A program made the translations under genes and the position numbers. A DNA stretch of 64,000 nt from Choanephora cucurbitarum (lineage: Eukaryota; Mucoromycota; Mucoromycetes; Mucorales; Choanephoraceae): NCBI GenBank assembly GCA_025331435.1, contig JAIWNI010000013.1, positions 248,001 to 312,000 of the forward strand, in the 5' to 3' direction. Shown here in pieces: positions 21,735 through 34,712 of this stretch (positions within the stretch are counted from its first letter, which is position 1; each line of letters opens with the position of its first letter). The notes beneath the pieces are model-generated. The model saw nothing but the letters and a program-made list of their open reading frames with translations, was not told the DNA's origin and made no database searches.

Positions 21735-23956
21735 CTAATTTTTATTATTTGAGGGTCTTGATAACCCAAATTCAACATGTAACGCCCATATCCATTCATC
21801 TCTCTCTTGTTTACTTCTGGCCTTAAATACCCAACATGACCCTCGGTTGCCTAAACGATGTCCCAACTTCAGAAGTGATAGATACTCTCTGAAATCAGGT
21901 ATAACATGACGCTTAGCTACTTGCCAGACAACAAACACACAATCAGCAGTTGTGTCTCCTCCTGTGACCACACCATCCTTATAGTACCGAAGAGGCTCTT
22001 GTCCAGCATCTACCACATATTGATCCAATACACATTCTTCACCTGAATAGATATAGGCATTCTCTAGATCAATTAGGATCTGCTTCTTTTCATATACCAT
22101 ACGTTCTTCACGCGCTTGCTTTTCAGTCAAGGGTTGTTTGAGACAAAAAAGGCTTGATTTGGCTCTCTTCATGATATCAAACAACAGGATACCTTGGTCA
22201 TTATCATTCTTACAGAGAATGCAATAATAAGGTTTAAAGGATGCCTTGAAATTCTGCTTTACGTACAATAGACCCGAGAGCTTATAGAATAGAGATTAGA
22301 AGGCATAGAGTCCATCAGACAAACTAGACCTACTTGTTTACCAAAATGTTTTTATGACAACTGCCATGATGATGGGAGAGAGAGACAGTTGAATGCAACA
22401 AGAGTCGATCGAGTTTGATAGCATAGTTGATCAGTGTAACCCATTCCAACATGATCTGCGTATTTGGTGCTTCGTAGTACAAAGTGCTGTCATGTTCTTT
22501 GAGACGGATCTCAAAGGATGTGGTGTCCAAAAGAGGTTGAGCAGCCTCTACCTGGTGAAGATCCAACACACGTTTGGCATGGATCAATCGGTCAGGATCG
22601 GGTGGAGGCATCCATTCTGTCTTGTTTGGTTTGAAATGAGGTGAGGATTCCATACTGCCTAGTTGAAAGCGAGTTCGTTGTTGCTGTGTCTGTTTGGAGA
22701 TAGTCAGTCTTCGTTGTTGAAATAAGAGACCTGTGGTAGCTGAAAACCAGTGCTTTGGGTTGTCTGGCTCTTTGGGGGTTGTCTGTTGATCTTGTCGTTT
22801 AAACCGACTGTGATAGATGGTGTCAAAGAAGAACAGATGATGGCCATACAGAATGACATAATAAAAGATGTGCTTGCTTTTCTGATTGCTGCGTTGAGTC
22901 AATAGACCATCAAATGTGATGTTCTATGCAGTGTGAATGACTATCTCATTGTCTGTATAGCTGCTTACCTTTTTAGGACACTGTGTTTGTGCTGTGTCGA
23001 CATGCAATTCTAACAAATGGCTCTTTTCAATCAACTGAGGTCCCACTAAACTCGCTTCTTCCTGTATCCATTCGATACGGGTGCCTGAAGCAATAAACTG
23101 TTCCAGTTGATCACACTGTACCAGGGCAGCTATAGACGCATGTCGCCAACACAACTTGAATGTTTTATGTTGCCAATCTGTATTATCTCGGCGCTTCAAT
23201 AGTGAACACATAGCCAACCTGACATCTTCTAGACGGACGTCAAAGGCAACATGGTGTTGTTGATCATAGCAGTAACGTAAATGATCAAGCGGAAGTCGAA
23301 TGGGGAATGGAGGTGTATGATCCATAATGACTTGGATATCAATGTAGGATGGTATAGGCTTTTTGCAGTTGGCTGGTAAGGTATGATAGATGGCCATGTA
23401 CCATGCTTGCGCTTCAGAGAGGTGTGTGGACTGAAAATGAAAGGCAACTAGGCTTTTGTTGTCACAATGAAGGTATTCCAATGACCAAACAAAGTCTCTT
23501 GTGGACACCATAGATAGCTTGACTTTATGATGAGATCCTTTGGTATCAAAATAGATGACATGTGCCAATCGCTGTAGATTCACAATTACTTTCTGCAACA
23601 ATAAAGTAAGCTTATCCCATTCTATCACCAAGAGAAACACATACCGAGATATGATATAATTCCAATCTATCTGGCCATAACACAGCTTTAAATTGTCTCC
23701 ATCGAAGTCGTTTCTTTCTTAAATGAAGTTCCTGATGTCGTTTTGTATACCATTGTTTTGTCTGGATACAGAGCATTTGTCCTTCTCGAATGATCTGGTC
23801 TTTTGCTTGAGCGAGTGGTGTTTCAATGATAGGTATGGTTGTGTTGTAGGCCAATTTGATGTTAGGGCATGATTTGGCTTGGTCTCTTTTAAGAGCCTCT
23901 GTACGTATGGAAGGCATTGTCTTTGCTTGGTATATAGGTTGGGTATCATGTTTCAT
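21735..23956 (-). CDS. Double PH-like domain protein, possibly Spo71/Mug56-like
   Basis: Exons 23645-23956, 22969-23592, 22342-22923, 21735-22280 join in phase; 687 residues from MKHDTQPIYQ. The N-terminal part has a helical region with EGQMLCIQTKQWYTKRHQ, then a PH-like unit (LRWRQFKAVLWPDRLELYHIS..VSTRDFVWSLEYL..AFHFQS..EAQAWYMAIYHTLP). A second PH-like unit lies C-terminally (SGLLYVKQNFKASFKPYYCIL..DFREYLSLLKL..WVFKARSKQERDEWIWALHVEF). Paired PH-like domains in a fungal protein recall sporulation proteins Spo71/Mug56, but I cannot confirm that without a search. The true start may be at 24100 in an upstream in-frame extension. Confidence 0.68.
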
Positions 23957-24853
23957 ACTGAACAAGTCTCGAATTTCACAAAAAGAAAAAAAAAAAGTAA
24001 AAATTAGAATCGTATCACAACCTTTATTTTCATTTTTATGCAATATGATTGGCTGGTTGGATTTAATTGCAATTTGTACTTTAACCTTTTTATCCATCAT
24101 GATGCATCATACCTCCCTTTTTTCTTCTTTTAGTAAATAGAACTCATTTTGTCCTTCTCCTTTCTCGAAATTAAAGAAGGAATTAGAGGAAATTGCTGAA
24201 AGGCGCGTCTCTGCTTGTATCAATCATAGATCGACAGGTTAAGAAAGTTACACAAGGAGTCTAATTCAGTGCATTTTCCTTTACTTTTGAGCATACTGCT
24301 TATGATCGTTTTGAAAGCAAGAAAAAAAAATGATTCAATAAGCCGAGTGTCTGTGTTTGCATATCAACTTCTTTACTCTTAAATGAAATCACATTCTGAA
24401 AATACGTCATTTTCTGACATAAAAAAAAGGCTATTTAAACAGGATCTTGAAATAAGCGGCAAAATAAGTGCTGTTCAATACCTGACTAATGTGTCTAAGT
24501 AACTTCTAAAATAAGGATGGTACAGACTACATGTCTTAACAGTAACTACTTTATTAGGCTTAGAGGATGTCAAAAAAACTTTTATTTGACTGCGCAATGC
24601 ATTGCAATGAATAAAAGCCAATCAATTGTTTATGTAATACTATCACTCTCACTTGTTCTCTTGTTTTAGAAAGACTGAATACAACTTTGACATTGTTGTC
24701 AATTGTCTATAAGCACTTCTCACTCATACACAATAATCTATGTTGCTTCTTATTACAAGGATATAAAGAAAAATCGCTTTGGTTCTAATTCAACTCTATT
24801 TTTTTTTAAAGAAAAAAAAAGTTTTCTATTTATTTCTTTTCCATTTCATACAC
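23957..24853. other. Divergent promoter region (PH protein / BRCA2)
   Basis: Separates the divergent starts of the PH-domain and BRCA2 genes. Besides AT-rich tracts it has a GGCGCG core at about 24203 and two inverted CAAT-like boxes. No gene is supported; if the PH gene starts at 24100 the region shortens. Confidence 0.45.
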
Positions 24854-27800
24854 ATGTCTAGTTCCTATGATTCTGATGGCAATGACTATGGATGGGACGA
24901 TATCACTCCGAGTTTACAAGATCAGATATTTGACGAATTAGACAGTCAGACAGACTTGTACACTAAAGAAGAAGAAGAAGAGGTGACAACAAATCGACTT
25001 TTTTTAGAGAGAGAATAAGAAAAAGTTAACTTAAATGGATACAATAGCCTACAGATCATCCTTCTTTGGATCTGTCAGACAGTAAAGCAGCCTTCGATGT
25101 ATTTCTTGACCAATTATTACAGATACCTTTCAAAAACAAGACAGAGAAAAAGATACCCCTTAATGAGATCTCTGTCAATCAGCATCATCGCCCATCGACA
25201 ACAGGTAAACATGCTCACATGGAATTAGATAGACTTCTAAACAACTTTATACAGATGACAAAATGGCATCACAAAAAGTACTTGACTCTCAAGAAGATCC
25301 AGCTATCTGGGGTGACATTGATGCCGATCTGTTGTCTGATATAGAACTTAATGCACAGCGTCAGAAAGATACAGTTTTGTCTAACTCACCTCCACCATCA
25401 TTTTCAGGCTTCTCAACTGCTTCTGGAAAAGCATTAAAACCACCATCAAAGGAAGCCCTACAGAAGGCCATGGAAAGTTTAAAGGAAGATGAAGAGAAGG
25501 AAGCATTACCTGCCATGAAAGGCTTTCAAACAGCAAATGGGAAAGCACTCAAACCCATTTCTGAAGCATCGAAACAAAAGGCATTGCGCTTATTTGAAGA
25601 CATGGAGGAGAAACCAGAACCACCTCGTGTGCCATTGACTGGATTTAGAACAGCCTCCAATAAACCATTAAAAGAACCCAGCAAGGAAAGTAAGCAGAAT
25701 GCAGCCAACTTATTTCAGGATATCAATGAAGATCAACCTGTCTCAAAAGGCACAAAACGACCCGCAGAACAACCTTTACCTACAGTGGATAAATACGAGA
25801 ACGTCTTGCAGCAATTTGGTGGATTTCGAAAGGGACATAGTGAACAGACATTTGATGTGTCAGAACAAGCGAAAAAGAGAGCTCTTGGTCTGTTTGAAAA
25901 GGATTCAACTGTACCCGATGTCAAGAGTCCAACCTTGACTGCTGTACCACAAGCACCATCACCTCCCTTAAAGCCTGTACAAAAGCCACCTTCGATTCTT
26001 AAACGTAATAAGCGTGTACCCGCCATCCAGAAACAAAACAAGCCATTTAAATCGCCTATCATTCGATCCAATATCGAGCTCACAAAAGCAGCTGTCAATC
26101 ACAACAGAACCACAGTCAGGATGAGAGGAAATGCCGTGTTTGATTTAACCATACCCAAGGACCGATATACCCTTTCTTCATTAGGTTCACCACTTCAATA
26201 TACCAAAAATCAACTATTAGCTAAACAAGTGTAAGCGCTCCTTTTGTCTTTAAGTGTATGTATCTCATCTGCTTTAATAGTCCTATTTCTGTAATCTATA
26301 TGACCATTCAGAGTGCTAAAAAATATGTCTTTGAAGACAATTGGGGTCCAAAAGAGGCTGAGAAGGAAATGATCCAAAAGGGCTGCTTGCCTCATCGACT
26401 ATCGTTTGAGTGGATACAGAATCATTATGCACTCATTGTGTGGAAATTGGCCTGTTTGATTCGATCCTATCCTGACCAGCTAAGAGACGATTGGCATAAG
26501 CAGAAAGTACTTGATCAACTCTTATATCGATATGAGCGTGAAATGAATATGGGACATCGTCCAGTACTCAAGAAGATATTAGAACAAGATGATATCTCTG
26601 TCAAACATATGATCCTGTTTATTTCAGATATTGTTGAAATCAAGTCATCCATGCACTACAATACATGTAAGTACTTGAGCAATCCCAGCAAACTATGTAT
26701 CTAATCTGTCATAAGCATCCAAGTTTATGCTCTATCTATCAGATGGTTGGTATCAAGTACCAGCCTGCATCGATGTACGTATGGAGCGTGCTATAGCCAC
26801 CAAGAAGCTTTGTATCGGTCACAAACTCTCTATCTGTGGTGCTCAAATCGCAGGCGATAAAGCAGCACAATCTCCTCTTACGATTCATAACAACAGCACC
26901 TTTTTGCTGATCACTTGCAACAGTTCATTGCCTGCTGCCTGGGACGCTAAACTAGGTTATCATAGACGAAAACTGATGATTCGCTCCATCTCTACTGTGT
27001 ACGAGGATGGCGGTATGATCACAGCACTTGATGTTGTTGTCTGTCGCAAGTTCCCTATGCTCTTTACCGAGAATCTGCCGAACGGATCAACAGTGACACG
27101 AACGATGCGTGAAGAAGAGGATCTAAGACGTACGCTTCAATACGGTCATGTATCGGGTGGACAAGAGGTAGACATGCCCAATTTCCGTGCCTATCAACGA
27201 TCCAAAAACGGTCTGAACGAAGCCTCAAGGTCTGCCGGGAGAGTCATGGATGAACGTAGAGTCTCTAGTTATTTTCGTGTGCGCATCTGTGATACTCGAT
27301 CCAAGGCAAATGAGCCATGGGCTACACTTGTTCTCAGCAATGCAAATGAAATTCATCATCTGGATATTACGGAAGGCAGTCGCTACCGAGTCTTCTTTAT
27401 GGTACCCTATCGTCCAAAGAACAAGCGGTATCCAGGACTGGATCTCAAGACAACACGATCGACTCGATGGGAGCCTGTGTCTTTAGGCCAATTGAAACCA
27501 GTGAATTATATTCCTCGGTTTGTTTGTTCTTGTAAAGAGATACGTCAACAGGATTTGACATCTGATTTTGATCTTGTCGTATTTGTATTGTGTAAGTGTA
27601 AAAAAGAAAAAGAAAAAGTGGACTTCATGATTAACACGAAGAGATTAGATGCAAGTACGGCCTCTATGGAAAGTATAAATGGTCGTAAATTATGGCATCA
27701 AACTTTGCTTGTAAGTGATCAGAGTCAACATATTTGTCGAATTGAATTTCGATTACCGTTGAATTCCTTTCCTGATGTAAAAGGACAAGTGATGGGCCTG

Positions 27801-28001
27801 ATGAATGTTCGGTATATGATGCATGATAGTGCGTTTGATATCACTTGCCTCAAAGCTTCTGACGAAACAGAGGTGATTACAAAATTATCAACTGCTTCAG
27901 AGCATATGCAAAAAGGCATTCAACAGTTGCGAGAATGGACAGGCTCACATTCTGATGAAATTTTATCTTTGTCAGATCGTGTACGCGATATTACACAATA
28001 A
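24854..28001 (+). CDS. BRCA2: BRCA2/Brh2 homologue
   Basis: Exons 24854-24982, 25048-25204, 25255-26228, 26312-26666, 26716-28001; 966 residues. Three clear BRC repeats (FSTASGKALKPPSKEAL; FQTANGKALKPISEASK; FRTASNKPLKEPSKESK, each followed by ALxLF-like text) lie near residues 143-253, and a weaker fourth (FGGFRKGHSEQTFDVSEQAKKRALGLF) near 282-312. The BRCA2 helical domain starts at VFDLTIPKDRYTLSSLGSP and YVFEDNWGPKEAEK; the OB folds begin at LYLSDGWYQVPACID and run to the end. BRCA2 loads Rad51 on ssDNA in recombinational repair. The exon 5 acceptor at 26716 was chosen because it alone restores the conserved LSDGWY in frame. Size is near Ustilago Brh2. Confidence 0.95.
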
Positions 28002-28347
28002 TAATAAAAGAGGAATACTTTGCTTTAAAGAATATCATTACTTTTCGGTTCATTTTATTAAAAGAGAGAGAAAGGAGTAGGTAGATTGGCTGAACAAAGA
28101 CAGGAACTAAGGCCCTGATGCTGATACAAACACTTATCGATTGATTTATCATCATGAATTTCAACGTGTTTCCTTTGAATGCTTGGTTTAATTCATAAAG
28201 ATGATTAGTTCTTCCATGTATCGGAAAATGACTAACAGCATTCACCAATAAGGCTCTTTAGCTGGCATTTTTCAAAGAGATCAAGAGGCAAAACGCTTTC
28301 TCCTTCTCCAATTTAGATTAGATTTATTGATCTTCTGCCATCTCACT
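28002..28347. other. Convergent 3' flanks of BRCA2 and a hypothetical gene
   Basis: 346 bp between two convergent stops. It contains AATAAA-like signals just after the BRCA2 stop (ATAATAATAAAAG) and a GA tract at 28060-28072. Nothing else. Confidence 0.5.
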
Positions 28348-29146
28348 TCACCAACCGTGTTCTTTGATAATCGCAAGACAGCCAAAGTAAGATTCATTCT
28401 GATGATAAAGCTATATATGAACTAATCGTTTTACATACAGCAATTTGTGCATTGCCTGGAATGCATTGAGCTCTTCCATAACCTCCTGCTTATCGACAGA
28501 AAGTTGAAGAAACTCACAAACTTCTATGTACTTCTTTCTTTTTTTAGATCCCTTGATACTTGAAATGTTCTTAAAAAACGGAGAAACATTGTGATGTCTA
28601 TTGGGTTGTACAGGAGATACAATCAAGCCTCCTTTCAAAAGCAGGACATTCATTTCAGGAGAAATCTTTTTTTTTTTGTTGCCAAAGTATGTTCCATTCA
28701 GTAAATGTAATTGATGAAATTAGAGGAAGAGGGGGGTAAACAAAGACTTACTCTTTATGCTTCATAAGAAGATGAAGCAGTGCAGAGAAGGATGCAATTT
28801 GGTTCAGTTCTGCCAATGCAAACATGCGAATGACAATAAGAATAGATCTCTTTCTCTTAAGCAATGTTCCTTCTCTATCTTTCTCCTCTTGTAAACTATT
28901 CAAGTACAGAACAAGTTTATCAGAAAAACCTAAATAAGCCATGAACTACTGTTTCTTAAAATAGGCGATAGAGGAATCCGACAAAGACAAAAGAAAATGA
29001 AGAAGACATGGTTTGTTGTTAGTTGAATAAAACAAGTAAGCTCGTTGTAATGCATTGATTGAGACTATTGTCTGACTCAACATAATCAAACTGCTTACAT
29101 GCAAGTAACCCCCCATTATGAGGGAAAACAACAGTCTATGGTTCAT
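28348..29146 (-). CDS. Hypothetical helical protein, 184 aa
   Basis: Exons 28950-29146, 28752-28895, 28435-28597, 28348-28398 join in phase. The protein is Leu-rich and helical throughout (LIMLSQTIVSINALQRAYLF; ILIVIRMFALAELNQIASFS; VDKQEVMEELNAFQAMHKL) and ends YFGCLAIIKEHGW. I do not recognise a family. The third exon's acceptor (AATAG before 28597) was chosen because the nearer polyA-AG site at 28666 gives the wrong phase; that makes one 154-nt intron, long for this window. Either this gene or its exon chain could be misread. Confidence 0.55.
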
Positions 29147-29389
29147 ACAACAAAGTCAATATTAAAAGCAGGTACAAAGCAGCTTCTATTGTATATATAA
29201 ACAAAGAACCATTGGCTTTGTTGAAAGCACACTGACAACCTAGCTATCCCAAAAGAAAGTAGAAAACTTTCTTTCGGAAAACAAACTTTATCCGACAACA
29301 GGACACAAATGAGTTCTACTGTATCTTATCTTTTTCTTTGGTGTAACTCTCTTTTAGTTCTCTTTTTATTCATTTTTCTATAGAGAATA

Positions 29390-30600
29390 TCAATTTTTTT
29401 CTAAAGTTCGACCACCTTTCTCATAATAATGACCAGAAGGTAATGAAGTCACTGAATAATATGGATTTTTGATGGGTTGATAGGAATTTTTAGGTGCTTC
29501 GGGCACATAGTGTGATTTCTGCATATACATCTGGTCTAATGAAGCTTTTTCAGTGGATGGCGGTGTTGATGCATAAACATGCTCATGTTTTTTTCCACGT
29601 TGAATTTTATGTTTTCGGTTGGAGACAGAGAGATACCAAAACATGAGGTTGGATATCATTACTTGTTGTTGTAATGGGCGATGCGAATTGGATAACTTTT
29701 GATGAGAAAGACGGTATATGGCATGCTCAGTCTGCACAGGGTATCTGGTATATACAATAGGTGAATCAGGAATCGGTTGAGGCTTTTTGCGGTGTAATAG
29801 AGTCTCAAGCGATCGTTGTTTTTTAGGCGATGTGTCTGATGGAGAGGGTACGATGGTTGATTTCTTAGTTATTGGTAGAAATAGTCGATGCGGCCTCTTG
29901 AAATCATTGAGCAGGCTGTATAACCATGAGGCGCGTTTGCTTCTTGGACTAACTTCTGAGGATAGCTGATCTATAAAAAAAAAATTAAATGTTTAAAATT
30001 CCTATTTCTTCGAGAACAGACTTCTTTATGTGCGACTTTACCTGAAACTTCAAGTTGACAGACTTCATCTTCTCCTATATCTAATGAGCAGCCTTCATCA
30101 TGTATTTTTCGCGATGATCGCTCTTGCTCGTCCAATGATAGATTGTGGGACGGTGTTGATTTATACCTCGTGACACCAACACTGTTTTGTACTGGGACAT
30201 CTTGTTCATTTAAAGGTATTCTTGTCCATTTGGTGTGCTCCTTTGATGCTCTCTTGCTTTTATCTTGATTTTTCTCAGTGAAGCATGGTGTCCTATTGTG
30301 GAAATAAAACAGCATGAATATCAAAAAAAAGAAATTGAGAGGAATAACAATGGATTAACTTTACCAAGTTTCAACAGTATTTTTTTCGGTCAAAATGATA
30401 TCATTTGACTGATAAGGACTTAAGTTACTTTTAAGAATCGAATCCAACCGTTCTGATGCATTTCTGGTTGTATAATAGGAAAGCTCTCGATAGGGCGGCG
30501 CCGATTCATAAAGCTGAGCTGTCTGCTCTTCGCCATGCAATGCCTTTAATTCTTTACCAACACAAACAGGAGAGCTCATATTTGATCCAAAAAAATGCAA
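29390..30600 (-). CDS. Hypothetical fungal protein, 355 aa
   Basis: Exons 30365-30600, 30042-30292, 29390-29970 join in phase. The start MHFFGSNMSSP may instead be the second Met. Most of the protein is hydrophilic and Ser/Lys-rich. One folded-looking block near the C-terminus reads HAIYRLSHQKLSNSHRPLQQ followed by VMISNLMFWYLSVSN; I have the impression of a conserved fungal motif (RLSHxKLxNPxRxLxxQVLLSNFMY) but cannot name the family. The tail is Tyr/Pro-rich (YQPIKNPYYSVTSLPSGHYY). A GA tract sits just upstream (30640-30655). Confidence 0.62.
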
Positions 30601-30821
30601 GAAAAAAAAAAGTAATGAGAAGGAGTGAAGAAAAAAAAGAGAGAGAGAGAGAGAGGAAGAAAAAGAGAAAAAAGGAAATAGAGTGATTGAAGGACCAAGT
30701 TAAATAGGTCAAGAAAATAGACATTTTGTTTTACTATTAAAATTTAACTCCTCTATAAAAATGAATAAATGGGAAACAGCAAGCTTCCTGCAAACACAAG
30801 CTTGAAAACCAAATACAAAAG

Positions 30822-31523
30822 AAACAAACTTGCTTGCCACAATGTGAAGGTGATACAGATGATCATGATCGGATAGTTAAAGCCGAACATTCAACTCAAG
30901 CTATCAAACCAAACAACCCTTCTTTTTTTTTTTAGTTCTTTTTTTTTTTCTCTCTCTCTCTCTTGCTTCAGAGTACTAACCAGGCTTTGCTTGACAAACA
31001 AAGACATGACGAGAAAAGAAAAAAAAAGTTAAGGTAAATGACGAAGCAATGGCGGATAAGGAGAAATGCCATGGTCAAAAAAAAAAAAAAAAGGGAAAAA
31101 AATATTAAGAGAGAGAGAGAGAGACGGACAGACAGAGAGAGAGAGAGAGAGAGAAATAGTGAACTGGACCGAGATTTTAATATGTTACTGAAACAAAAAG
31201 AAGAAAGGAAGAAGGAAAGATTTTACTTTACCTGCATGAAGATCTCGACTACTGTCTCTTTTGTCTTTTTTTTTTTTTGCCTTTTTTTTTTTTTGGCCTG
31301 AAGGGCAGAACTTGCTTGAGCCGTTGATGATCCGCATCTTTTTGCTTTCCTAGGCCTTCTTTCGGGTGCGCCAAATTCTATCTTTGTGTTGCACAAACTG
31401 TCTCTCTCCTGCCTTTGCCTCTCTCTCTCTCTCTCTTTTATTTTTTTTTTCTTTTTTTTTTCAGATCCGAGAATGCCAAAAGAGAAACGGAAAGCAAATG
31501 TCAAAGACTTCGGATTGAATAGT
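30822..31523 (+). repeat. Left arm of a ~0.7-kb inverted repeat
   Basis: This 702-bp block reappears in reverse complement at 33274-33977, almost base for base. Outer ends read AAACAAACTTGCTTGCC; inner ends read ..CTTCGGATTGAATAGT. It contains (GA)n, polyA and polyT runs and a GGCGCACCC-containing unique core. Small differences are confined mainly to homopolymer lengths. See the finding for interpretations. Confidence 0.93.
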
Positions 31524-33273
31524 ATTCGCCCTTTCGAGAATGAGAAGCATTTACAATATTTGTTAGTTGCAAAATGTCATCTATCAGCTTGTATGTTTAC
31601 TATTCTCTCAAATCCCTGAGATTCGTAGGCTTTTTCGTACCATTCGATATAATAGCTACAGCTAAATGTCTTTCTCTGGGTCTTTAAGGCTACTATAAGT
31701 AGCATACCAATTATAAATGTATAACAACACTAAATGATTGGATATGGTGATGATAGCATTCAATGTTTATTCTTTAGTTTTAGTTCGTCTTTCTATTTTT
31801 GGGGCACAAAGCCTGTCAATGTTACCCTTAAATTACTTGGTTTGTGAACCTAATTTTTTCTATAATAAGCCATAAAAACGTTTGATCTCTCAGAATGCTA
31901 GTACCAGGTATCAATGTATACAATGCTTTCTCCTTTAATGGACATCGAGTTGAACTCCACCTGTTACAATTCACATGATAGGCGTTCTGTTATTATACGC
32001 TAACGATTTACACAACAAAATGTCTTGCATAAAGACTTATCCATAGTTGGAAAGATTTAGTGATAAGCTCCCGTTTCCTATATATAAACTTATTGATAAG
32101 AGAATTTGAACTTTAGTAACGATGTAGGGATATGTAGGCATTGTTGATCACAACAAAGCCACAGCTTGGAAGGAATGAGAATATTGGGAGGTACTGGTGA
32201 AGATGGCATCAAGAGCGCAATATGATGAGGAGATGACTGAATCATTTCTGTACAACCAAATAATGTTATCAATAGGAGTGTCACTTCAAGAGAGAACTAC
32301 GGGTATTTCTGGAAAAGCCAACTTCAATTTATCTCGACCCTTTGATATCATAATCATATTGTGGTGTGCTCAGATGTAAGCACTCTCATCAATAGGAGCA
32401 AATGTTTCAAAAAAAAGTTTTCCTTTGTGAAACAAAAAATAAAGACCACTGGTGTCTTTTTGTTCTTAGTGATTGGTACCATTTCGTTTGTCACACTCAT
32501 TGCATTTATGTAAACTTTAGCTGTATCATAATTGGCTTTGTTAATATTCTCTATAAGTCTAGCGAATCCTTCAAGTATTATTGGTTCTCTCATATATCTG
32601 TAAGATAAAGCTGCATCAAATAAGAGCCGCATAACCGCACATGAAAGACATCATACCATCCTCTGTTGATACTTTTGAGCTTCATATCAGGAGCACATAT
32701 TTGGGCTAGTTTTTTATGCTATACTCTTGAGTAAAGATATAGCTTGTAATAGAGCTTGCTCTCTGAAGAAGACGTTACTTATAGCTGAACAAAAGCCCTT
32801 TCAAACCAAAAATTCTAATGATAGCAAACAAAACTTATCTTTTGCCTTTTTACTCATGAAGCCTTTCATGTATGATATTTAGATAACAAGAAACATTCTA
32901 TGAATACAGTACAATTGATATTACTTGAATCGCCTTACACGAAGATGAACCCATTGCAAGAGAAATATAGATGTGTACTTTTCCTTATTATCATCTAAAT
33001 CAACAAAACTGGCAACACTCTAATGGATACATAAATTACCATATACATAAGGTGCCTTTGTTCGATGCTTTTCGAATTGAAGTTGCCTCACTGCAGGATA
33101 GTGCAAGATCTCTTCAAAAAGCAGGTAGGTTGTATAGATCACTGATTGAAGTCTGCAACAATATATCATTGCTTCAGTAAAAGGGATCAATTGTTCTTGG
33201 GTACAAACTGATTGGATAATTACTTTTGTTCAAGACATGAGTTGCAATTGCTTTATTTTTTCTAATAACCGAC
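31524..33273. other. Spacer between the inverted-repeat arms
   Basis: 1750 bp, single copy within the window. No transposase or other known domain was seen on either strand. The longest minus frame, 32354-32632, reads FDAALSYRYMREPIILEGFARLIENINKA and is plausible protein text but unassigned; it would be the first place to look for a gene carried by an element. Confidence 0.5.
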
Positions 33274-33977
33274 ACTATTCAATCCGAAGTCTTTGACATT
33301 TGCTTTCCGTTTCTCTTTTGGCATTCTCGGATCTGAAAAAAAAAAGAAAAAAAAAATAAAAGAGAGAGAGAGAGAGAGGCAAAGGCAGGAGAGAGACAGT
33401 TTGTGCAACACAAAGATAGAATTTGGCGCACCCGAAAGAAGGCCTAGGAAAGCAAAAAGATGCGGATCATCAACGGCTCAAGCAAGTTCTGCCCTTCAGG
33501 CCAAAAAAAAAAAAAGGCAAAAAAAAAAAAGACAAAAGAGACAGTAGTCGAGATCTTCATGCAGGTAAAGTAAAATCTTTCCTTCTTCCTTTCTTCTTTT
33601 TGTTTCAGTAACATATTAAAATCTCGGTCCAGTTCACTATTTCTCTCTCTCTCTCTCTCTCTGTCTGTCCGTCTCTCTCTCTCTCTCTTAATATTTTTTT
33701 CCCTTTTTTTTTTTTTTTTTGACCATGGCATTTCTCCTTATCCGCCATTGCTTCGTCATTTACCTTAACTTTTTTTTTCTTTTCTCGTCATGTCTTTGTT
33801 TGTCAAGCAAAGCCTGGTTAGTACTCTGAAGCAAGAGAGAGAGAGAGAGAAAAAAAAAAAGAACTAAAAAAAAAAAGAAGGGTTGTTTGGTTTGATAGCT
33901 TGAGTTGAATGTTCGGCTTTAACTATCCGATCATGATCATCTGTATCACCTTCACATTGTGGCAAGCAAGTTTGTTT
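33274..33977 (-). repeat. Right arm of the ~0.7-kb inverted repeat
   Basis: Reverse complement of 30822-31523. The flanks outside the two arms (ATACAAAAG on the left, ATTTTATCA on the right) show no obvious target-site duplication. Confidence 0.93.
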
Positions 33978-34712
33978 ATTTTATCATTGTGTCTATAGAA
34001 CATGAAAGAACTCTAGCTTACAAACAAAGACTGCTTAAGGCGTTCAGCCGTAAAAACAATATCATTCAATAGGTAAGAAGGAAATGTGCCTCCTGAGCAT
34101 GAGTTTTAACTGTTGACAATACAATACGATAGTGATAATGTTATTTTTAGTCACTGTTAAAAAGAAACTGCATGCTCTTTACTTTCTTTTTTTAAGGTCT
34201 CCTTCTATTTTATTTTCCTTGGATAAGGGAGAGAGAAAAGGACGACGATCGGGCTGATTTAGCTTTTTTCCCCCCCTCTATGTATAAGTGACAAGTAATA
34301 AACTTAAAATTACAAAATCTTAACCTAAAAGTCGAATTAAAGGTGAATGTTTATTTCTCTGTTGATAAGCTTTTTAGATCAAGCTTTACTTAGTCGTTAG
34401 CATAGATAATATAAGGTAAGACTTTATATTTTAAAAAAAGAGTTTTAGATCGGACGCAAAGGGTATTTTAATATACCGAAGATCAGTCTCTTGCTAGTGA
34501 TTGAAGGCGAATATATATCTTTGTACATCAACCATGACTATCTCGGATTTTGTACAATTAACAACCTTCCTTCCCTATAGCCTAAGTATATGAAACGAGA
34601 AGTGTATTGGTTTGGAGGATTCAGCTCAAAATCTTATGTATACGTGTATTCGCACAACAACACATTCTATGCTTGGAGATACAATTGAGATTCTTTTTAT
34701 TCATATTATGGT
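33978..34712. other. Gene-free stretch
   Basis: AT-rich, with a C run at 34270-34277. It holds the 3' flank of NPT1. Nothing further seen. Confidence 0.4.

Noticed and set aside
28598..28751. PolyA-AG acceptor at 28666 for exon 3 of the hypothetical helical gene
   Set aside because: It gives the wrong phase and an immediate stop; the AATAG site at 28598-28599 restores the frame.
31223..33547. Lys/Glu-rich frames within the inverted-repeat arms as genes
   Set aside because: They are translations of (GA)n and polyA tracts with only a short unique core; no start context, splicing or family supports a gene.
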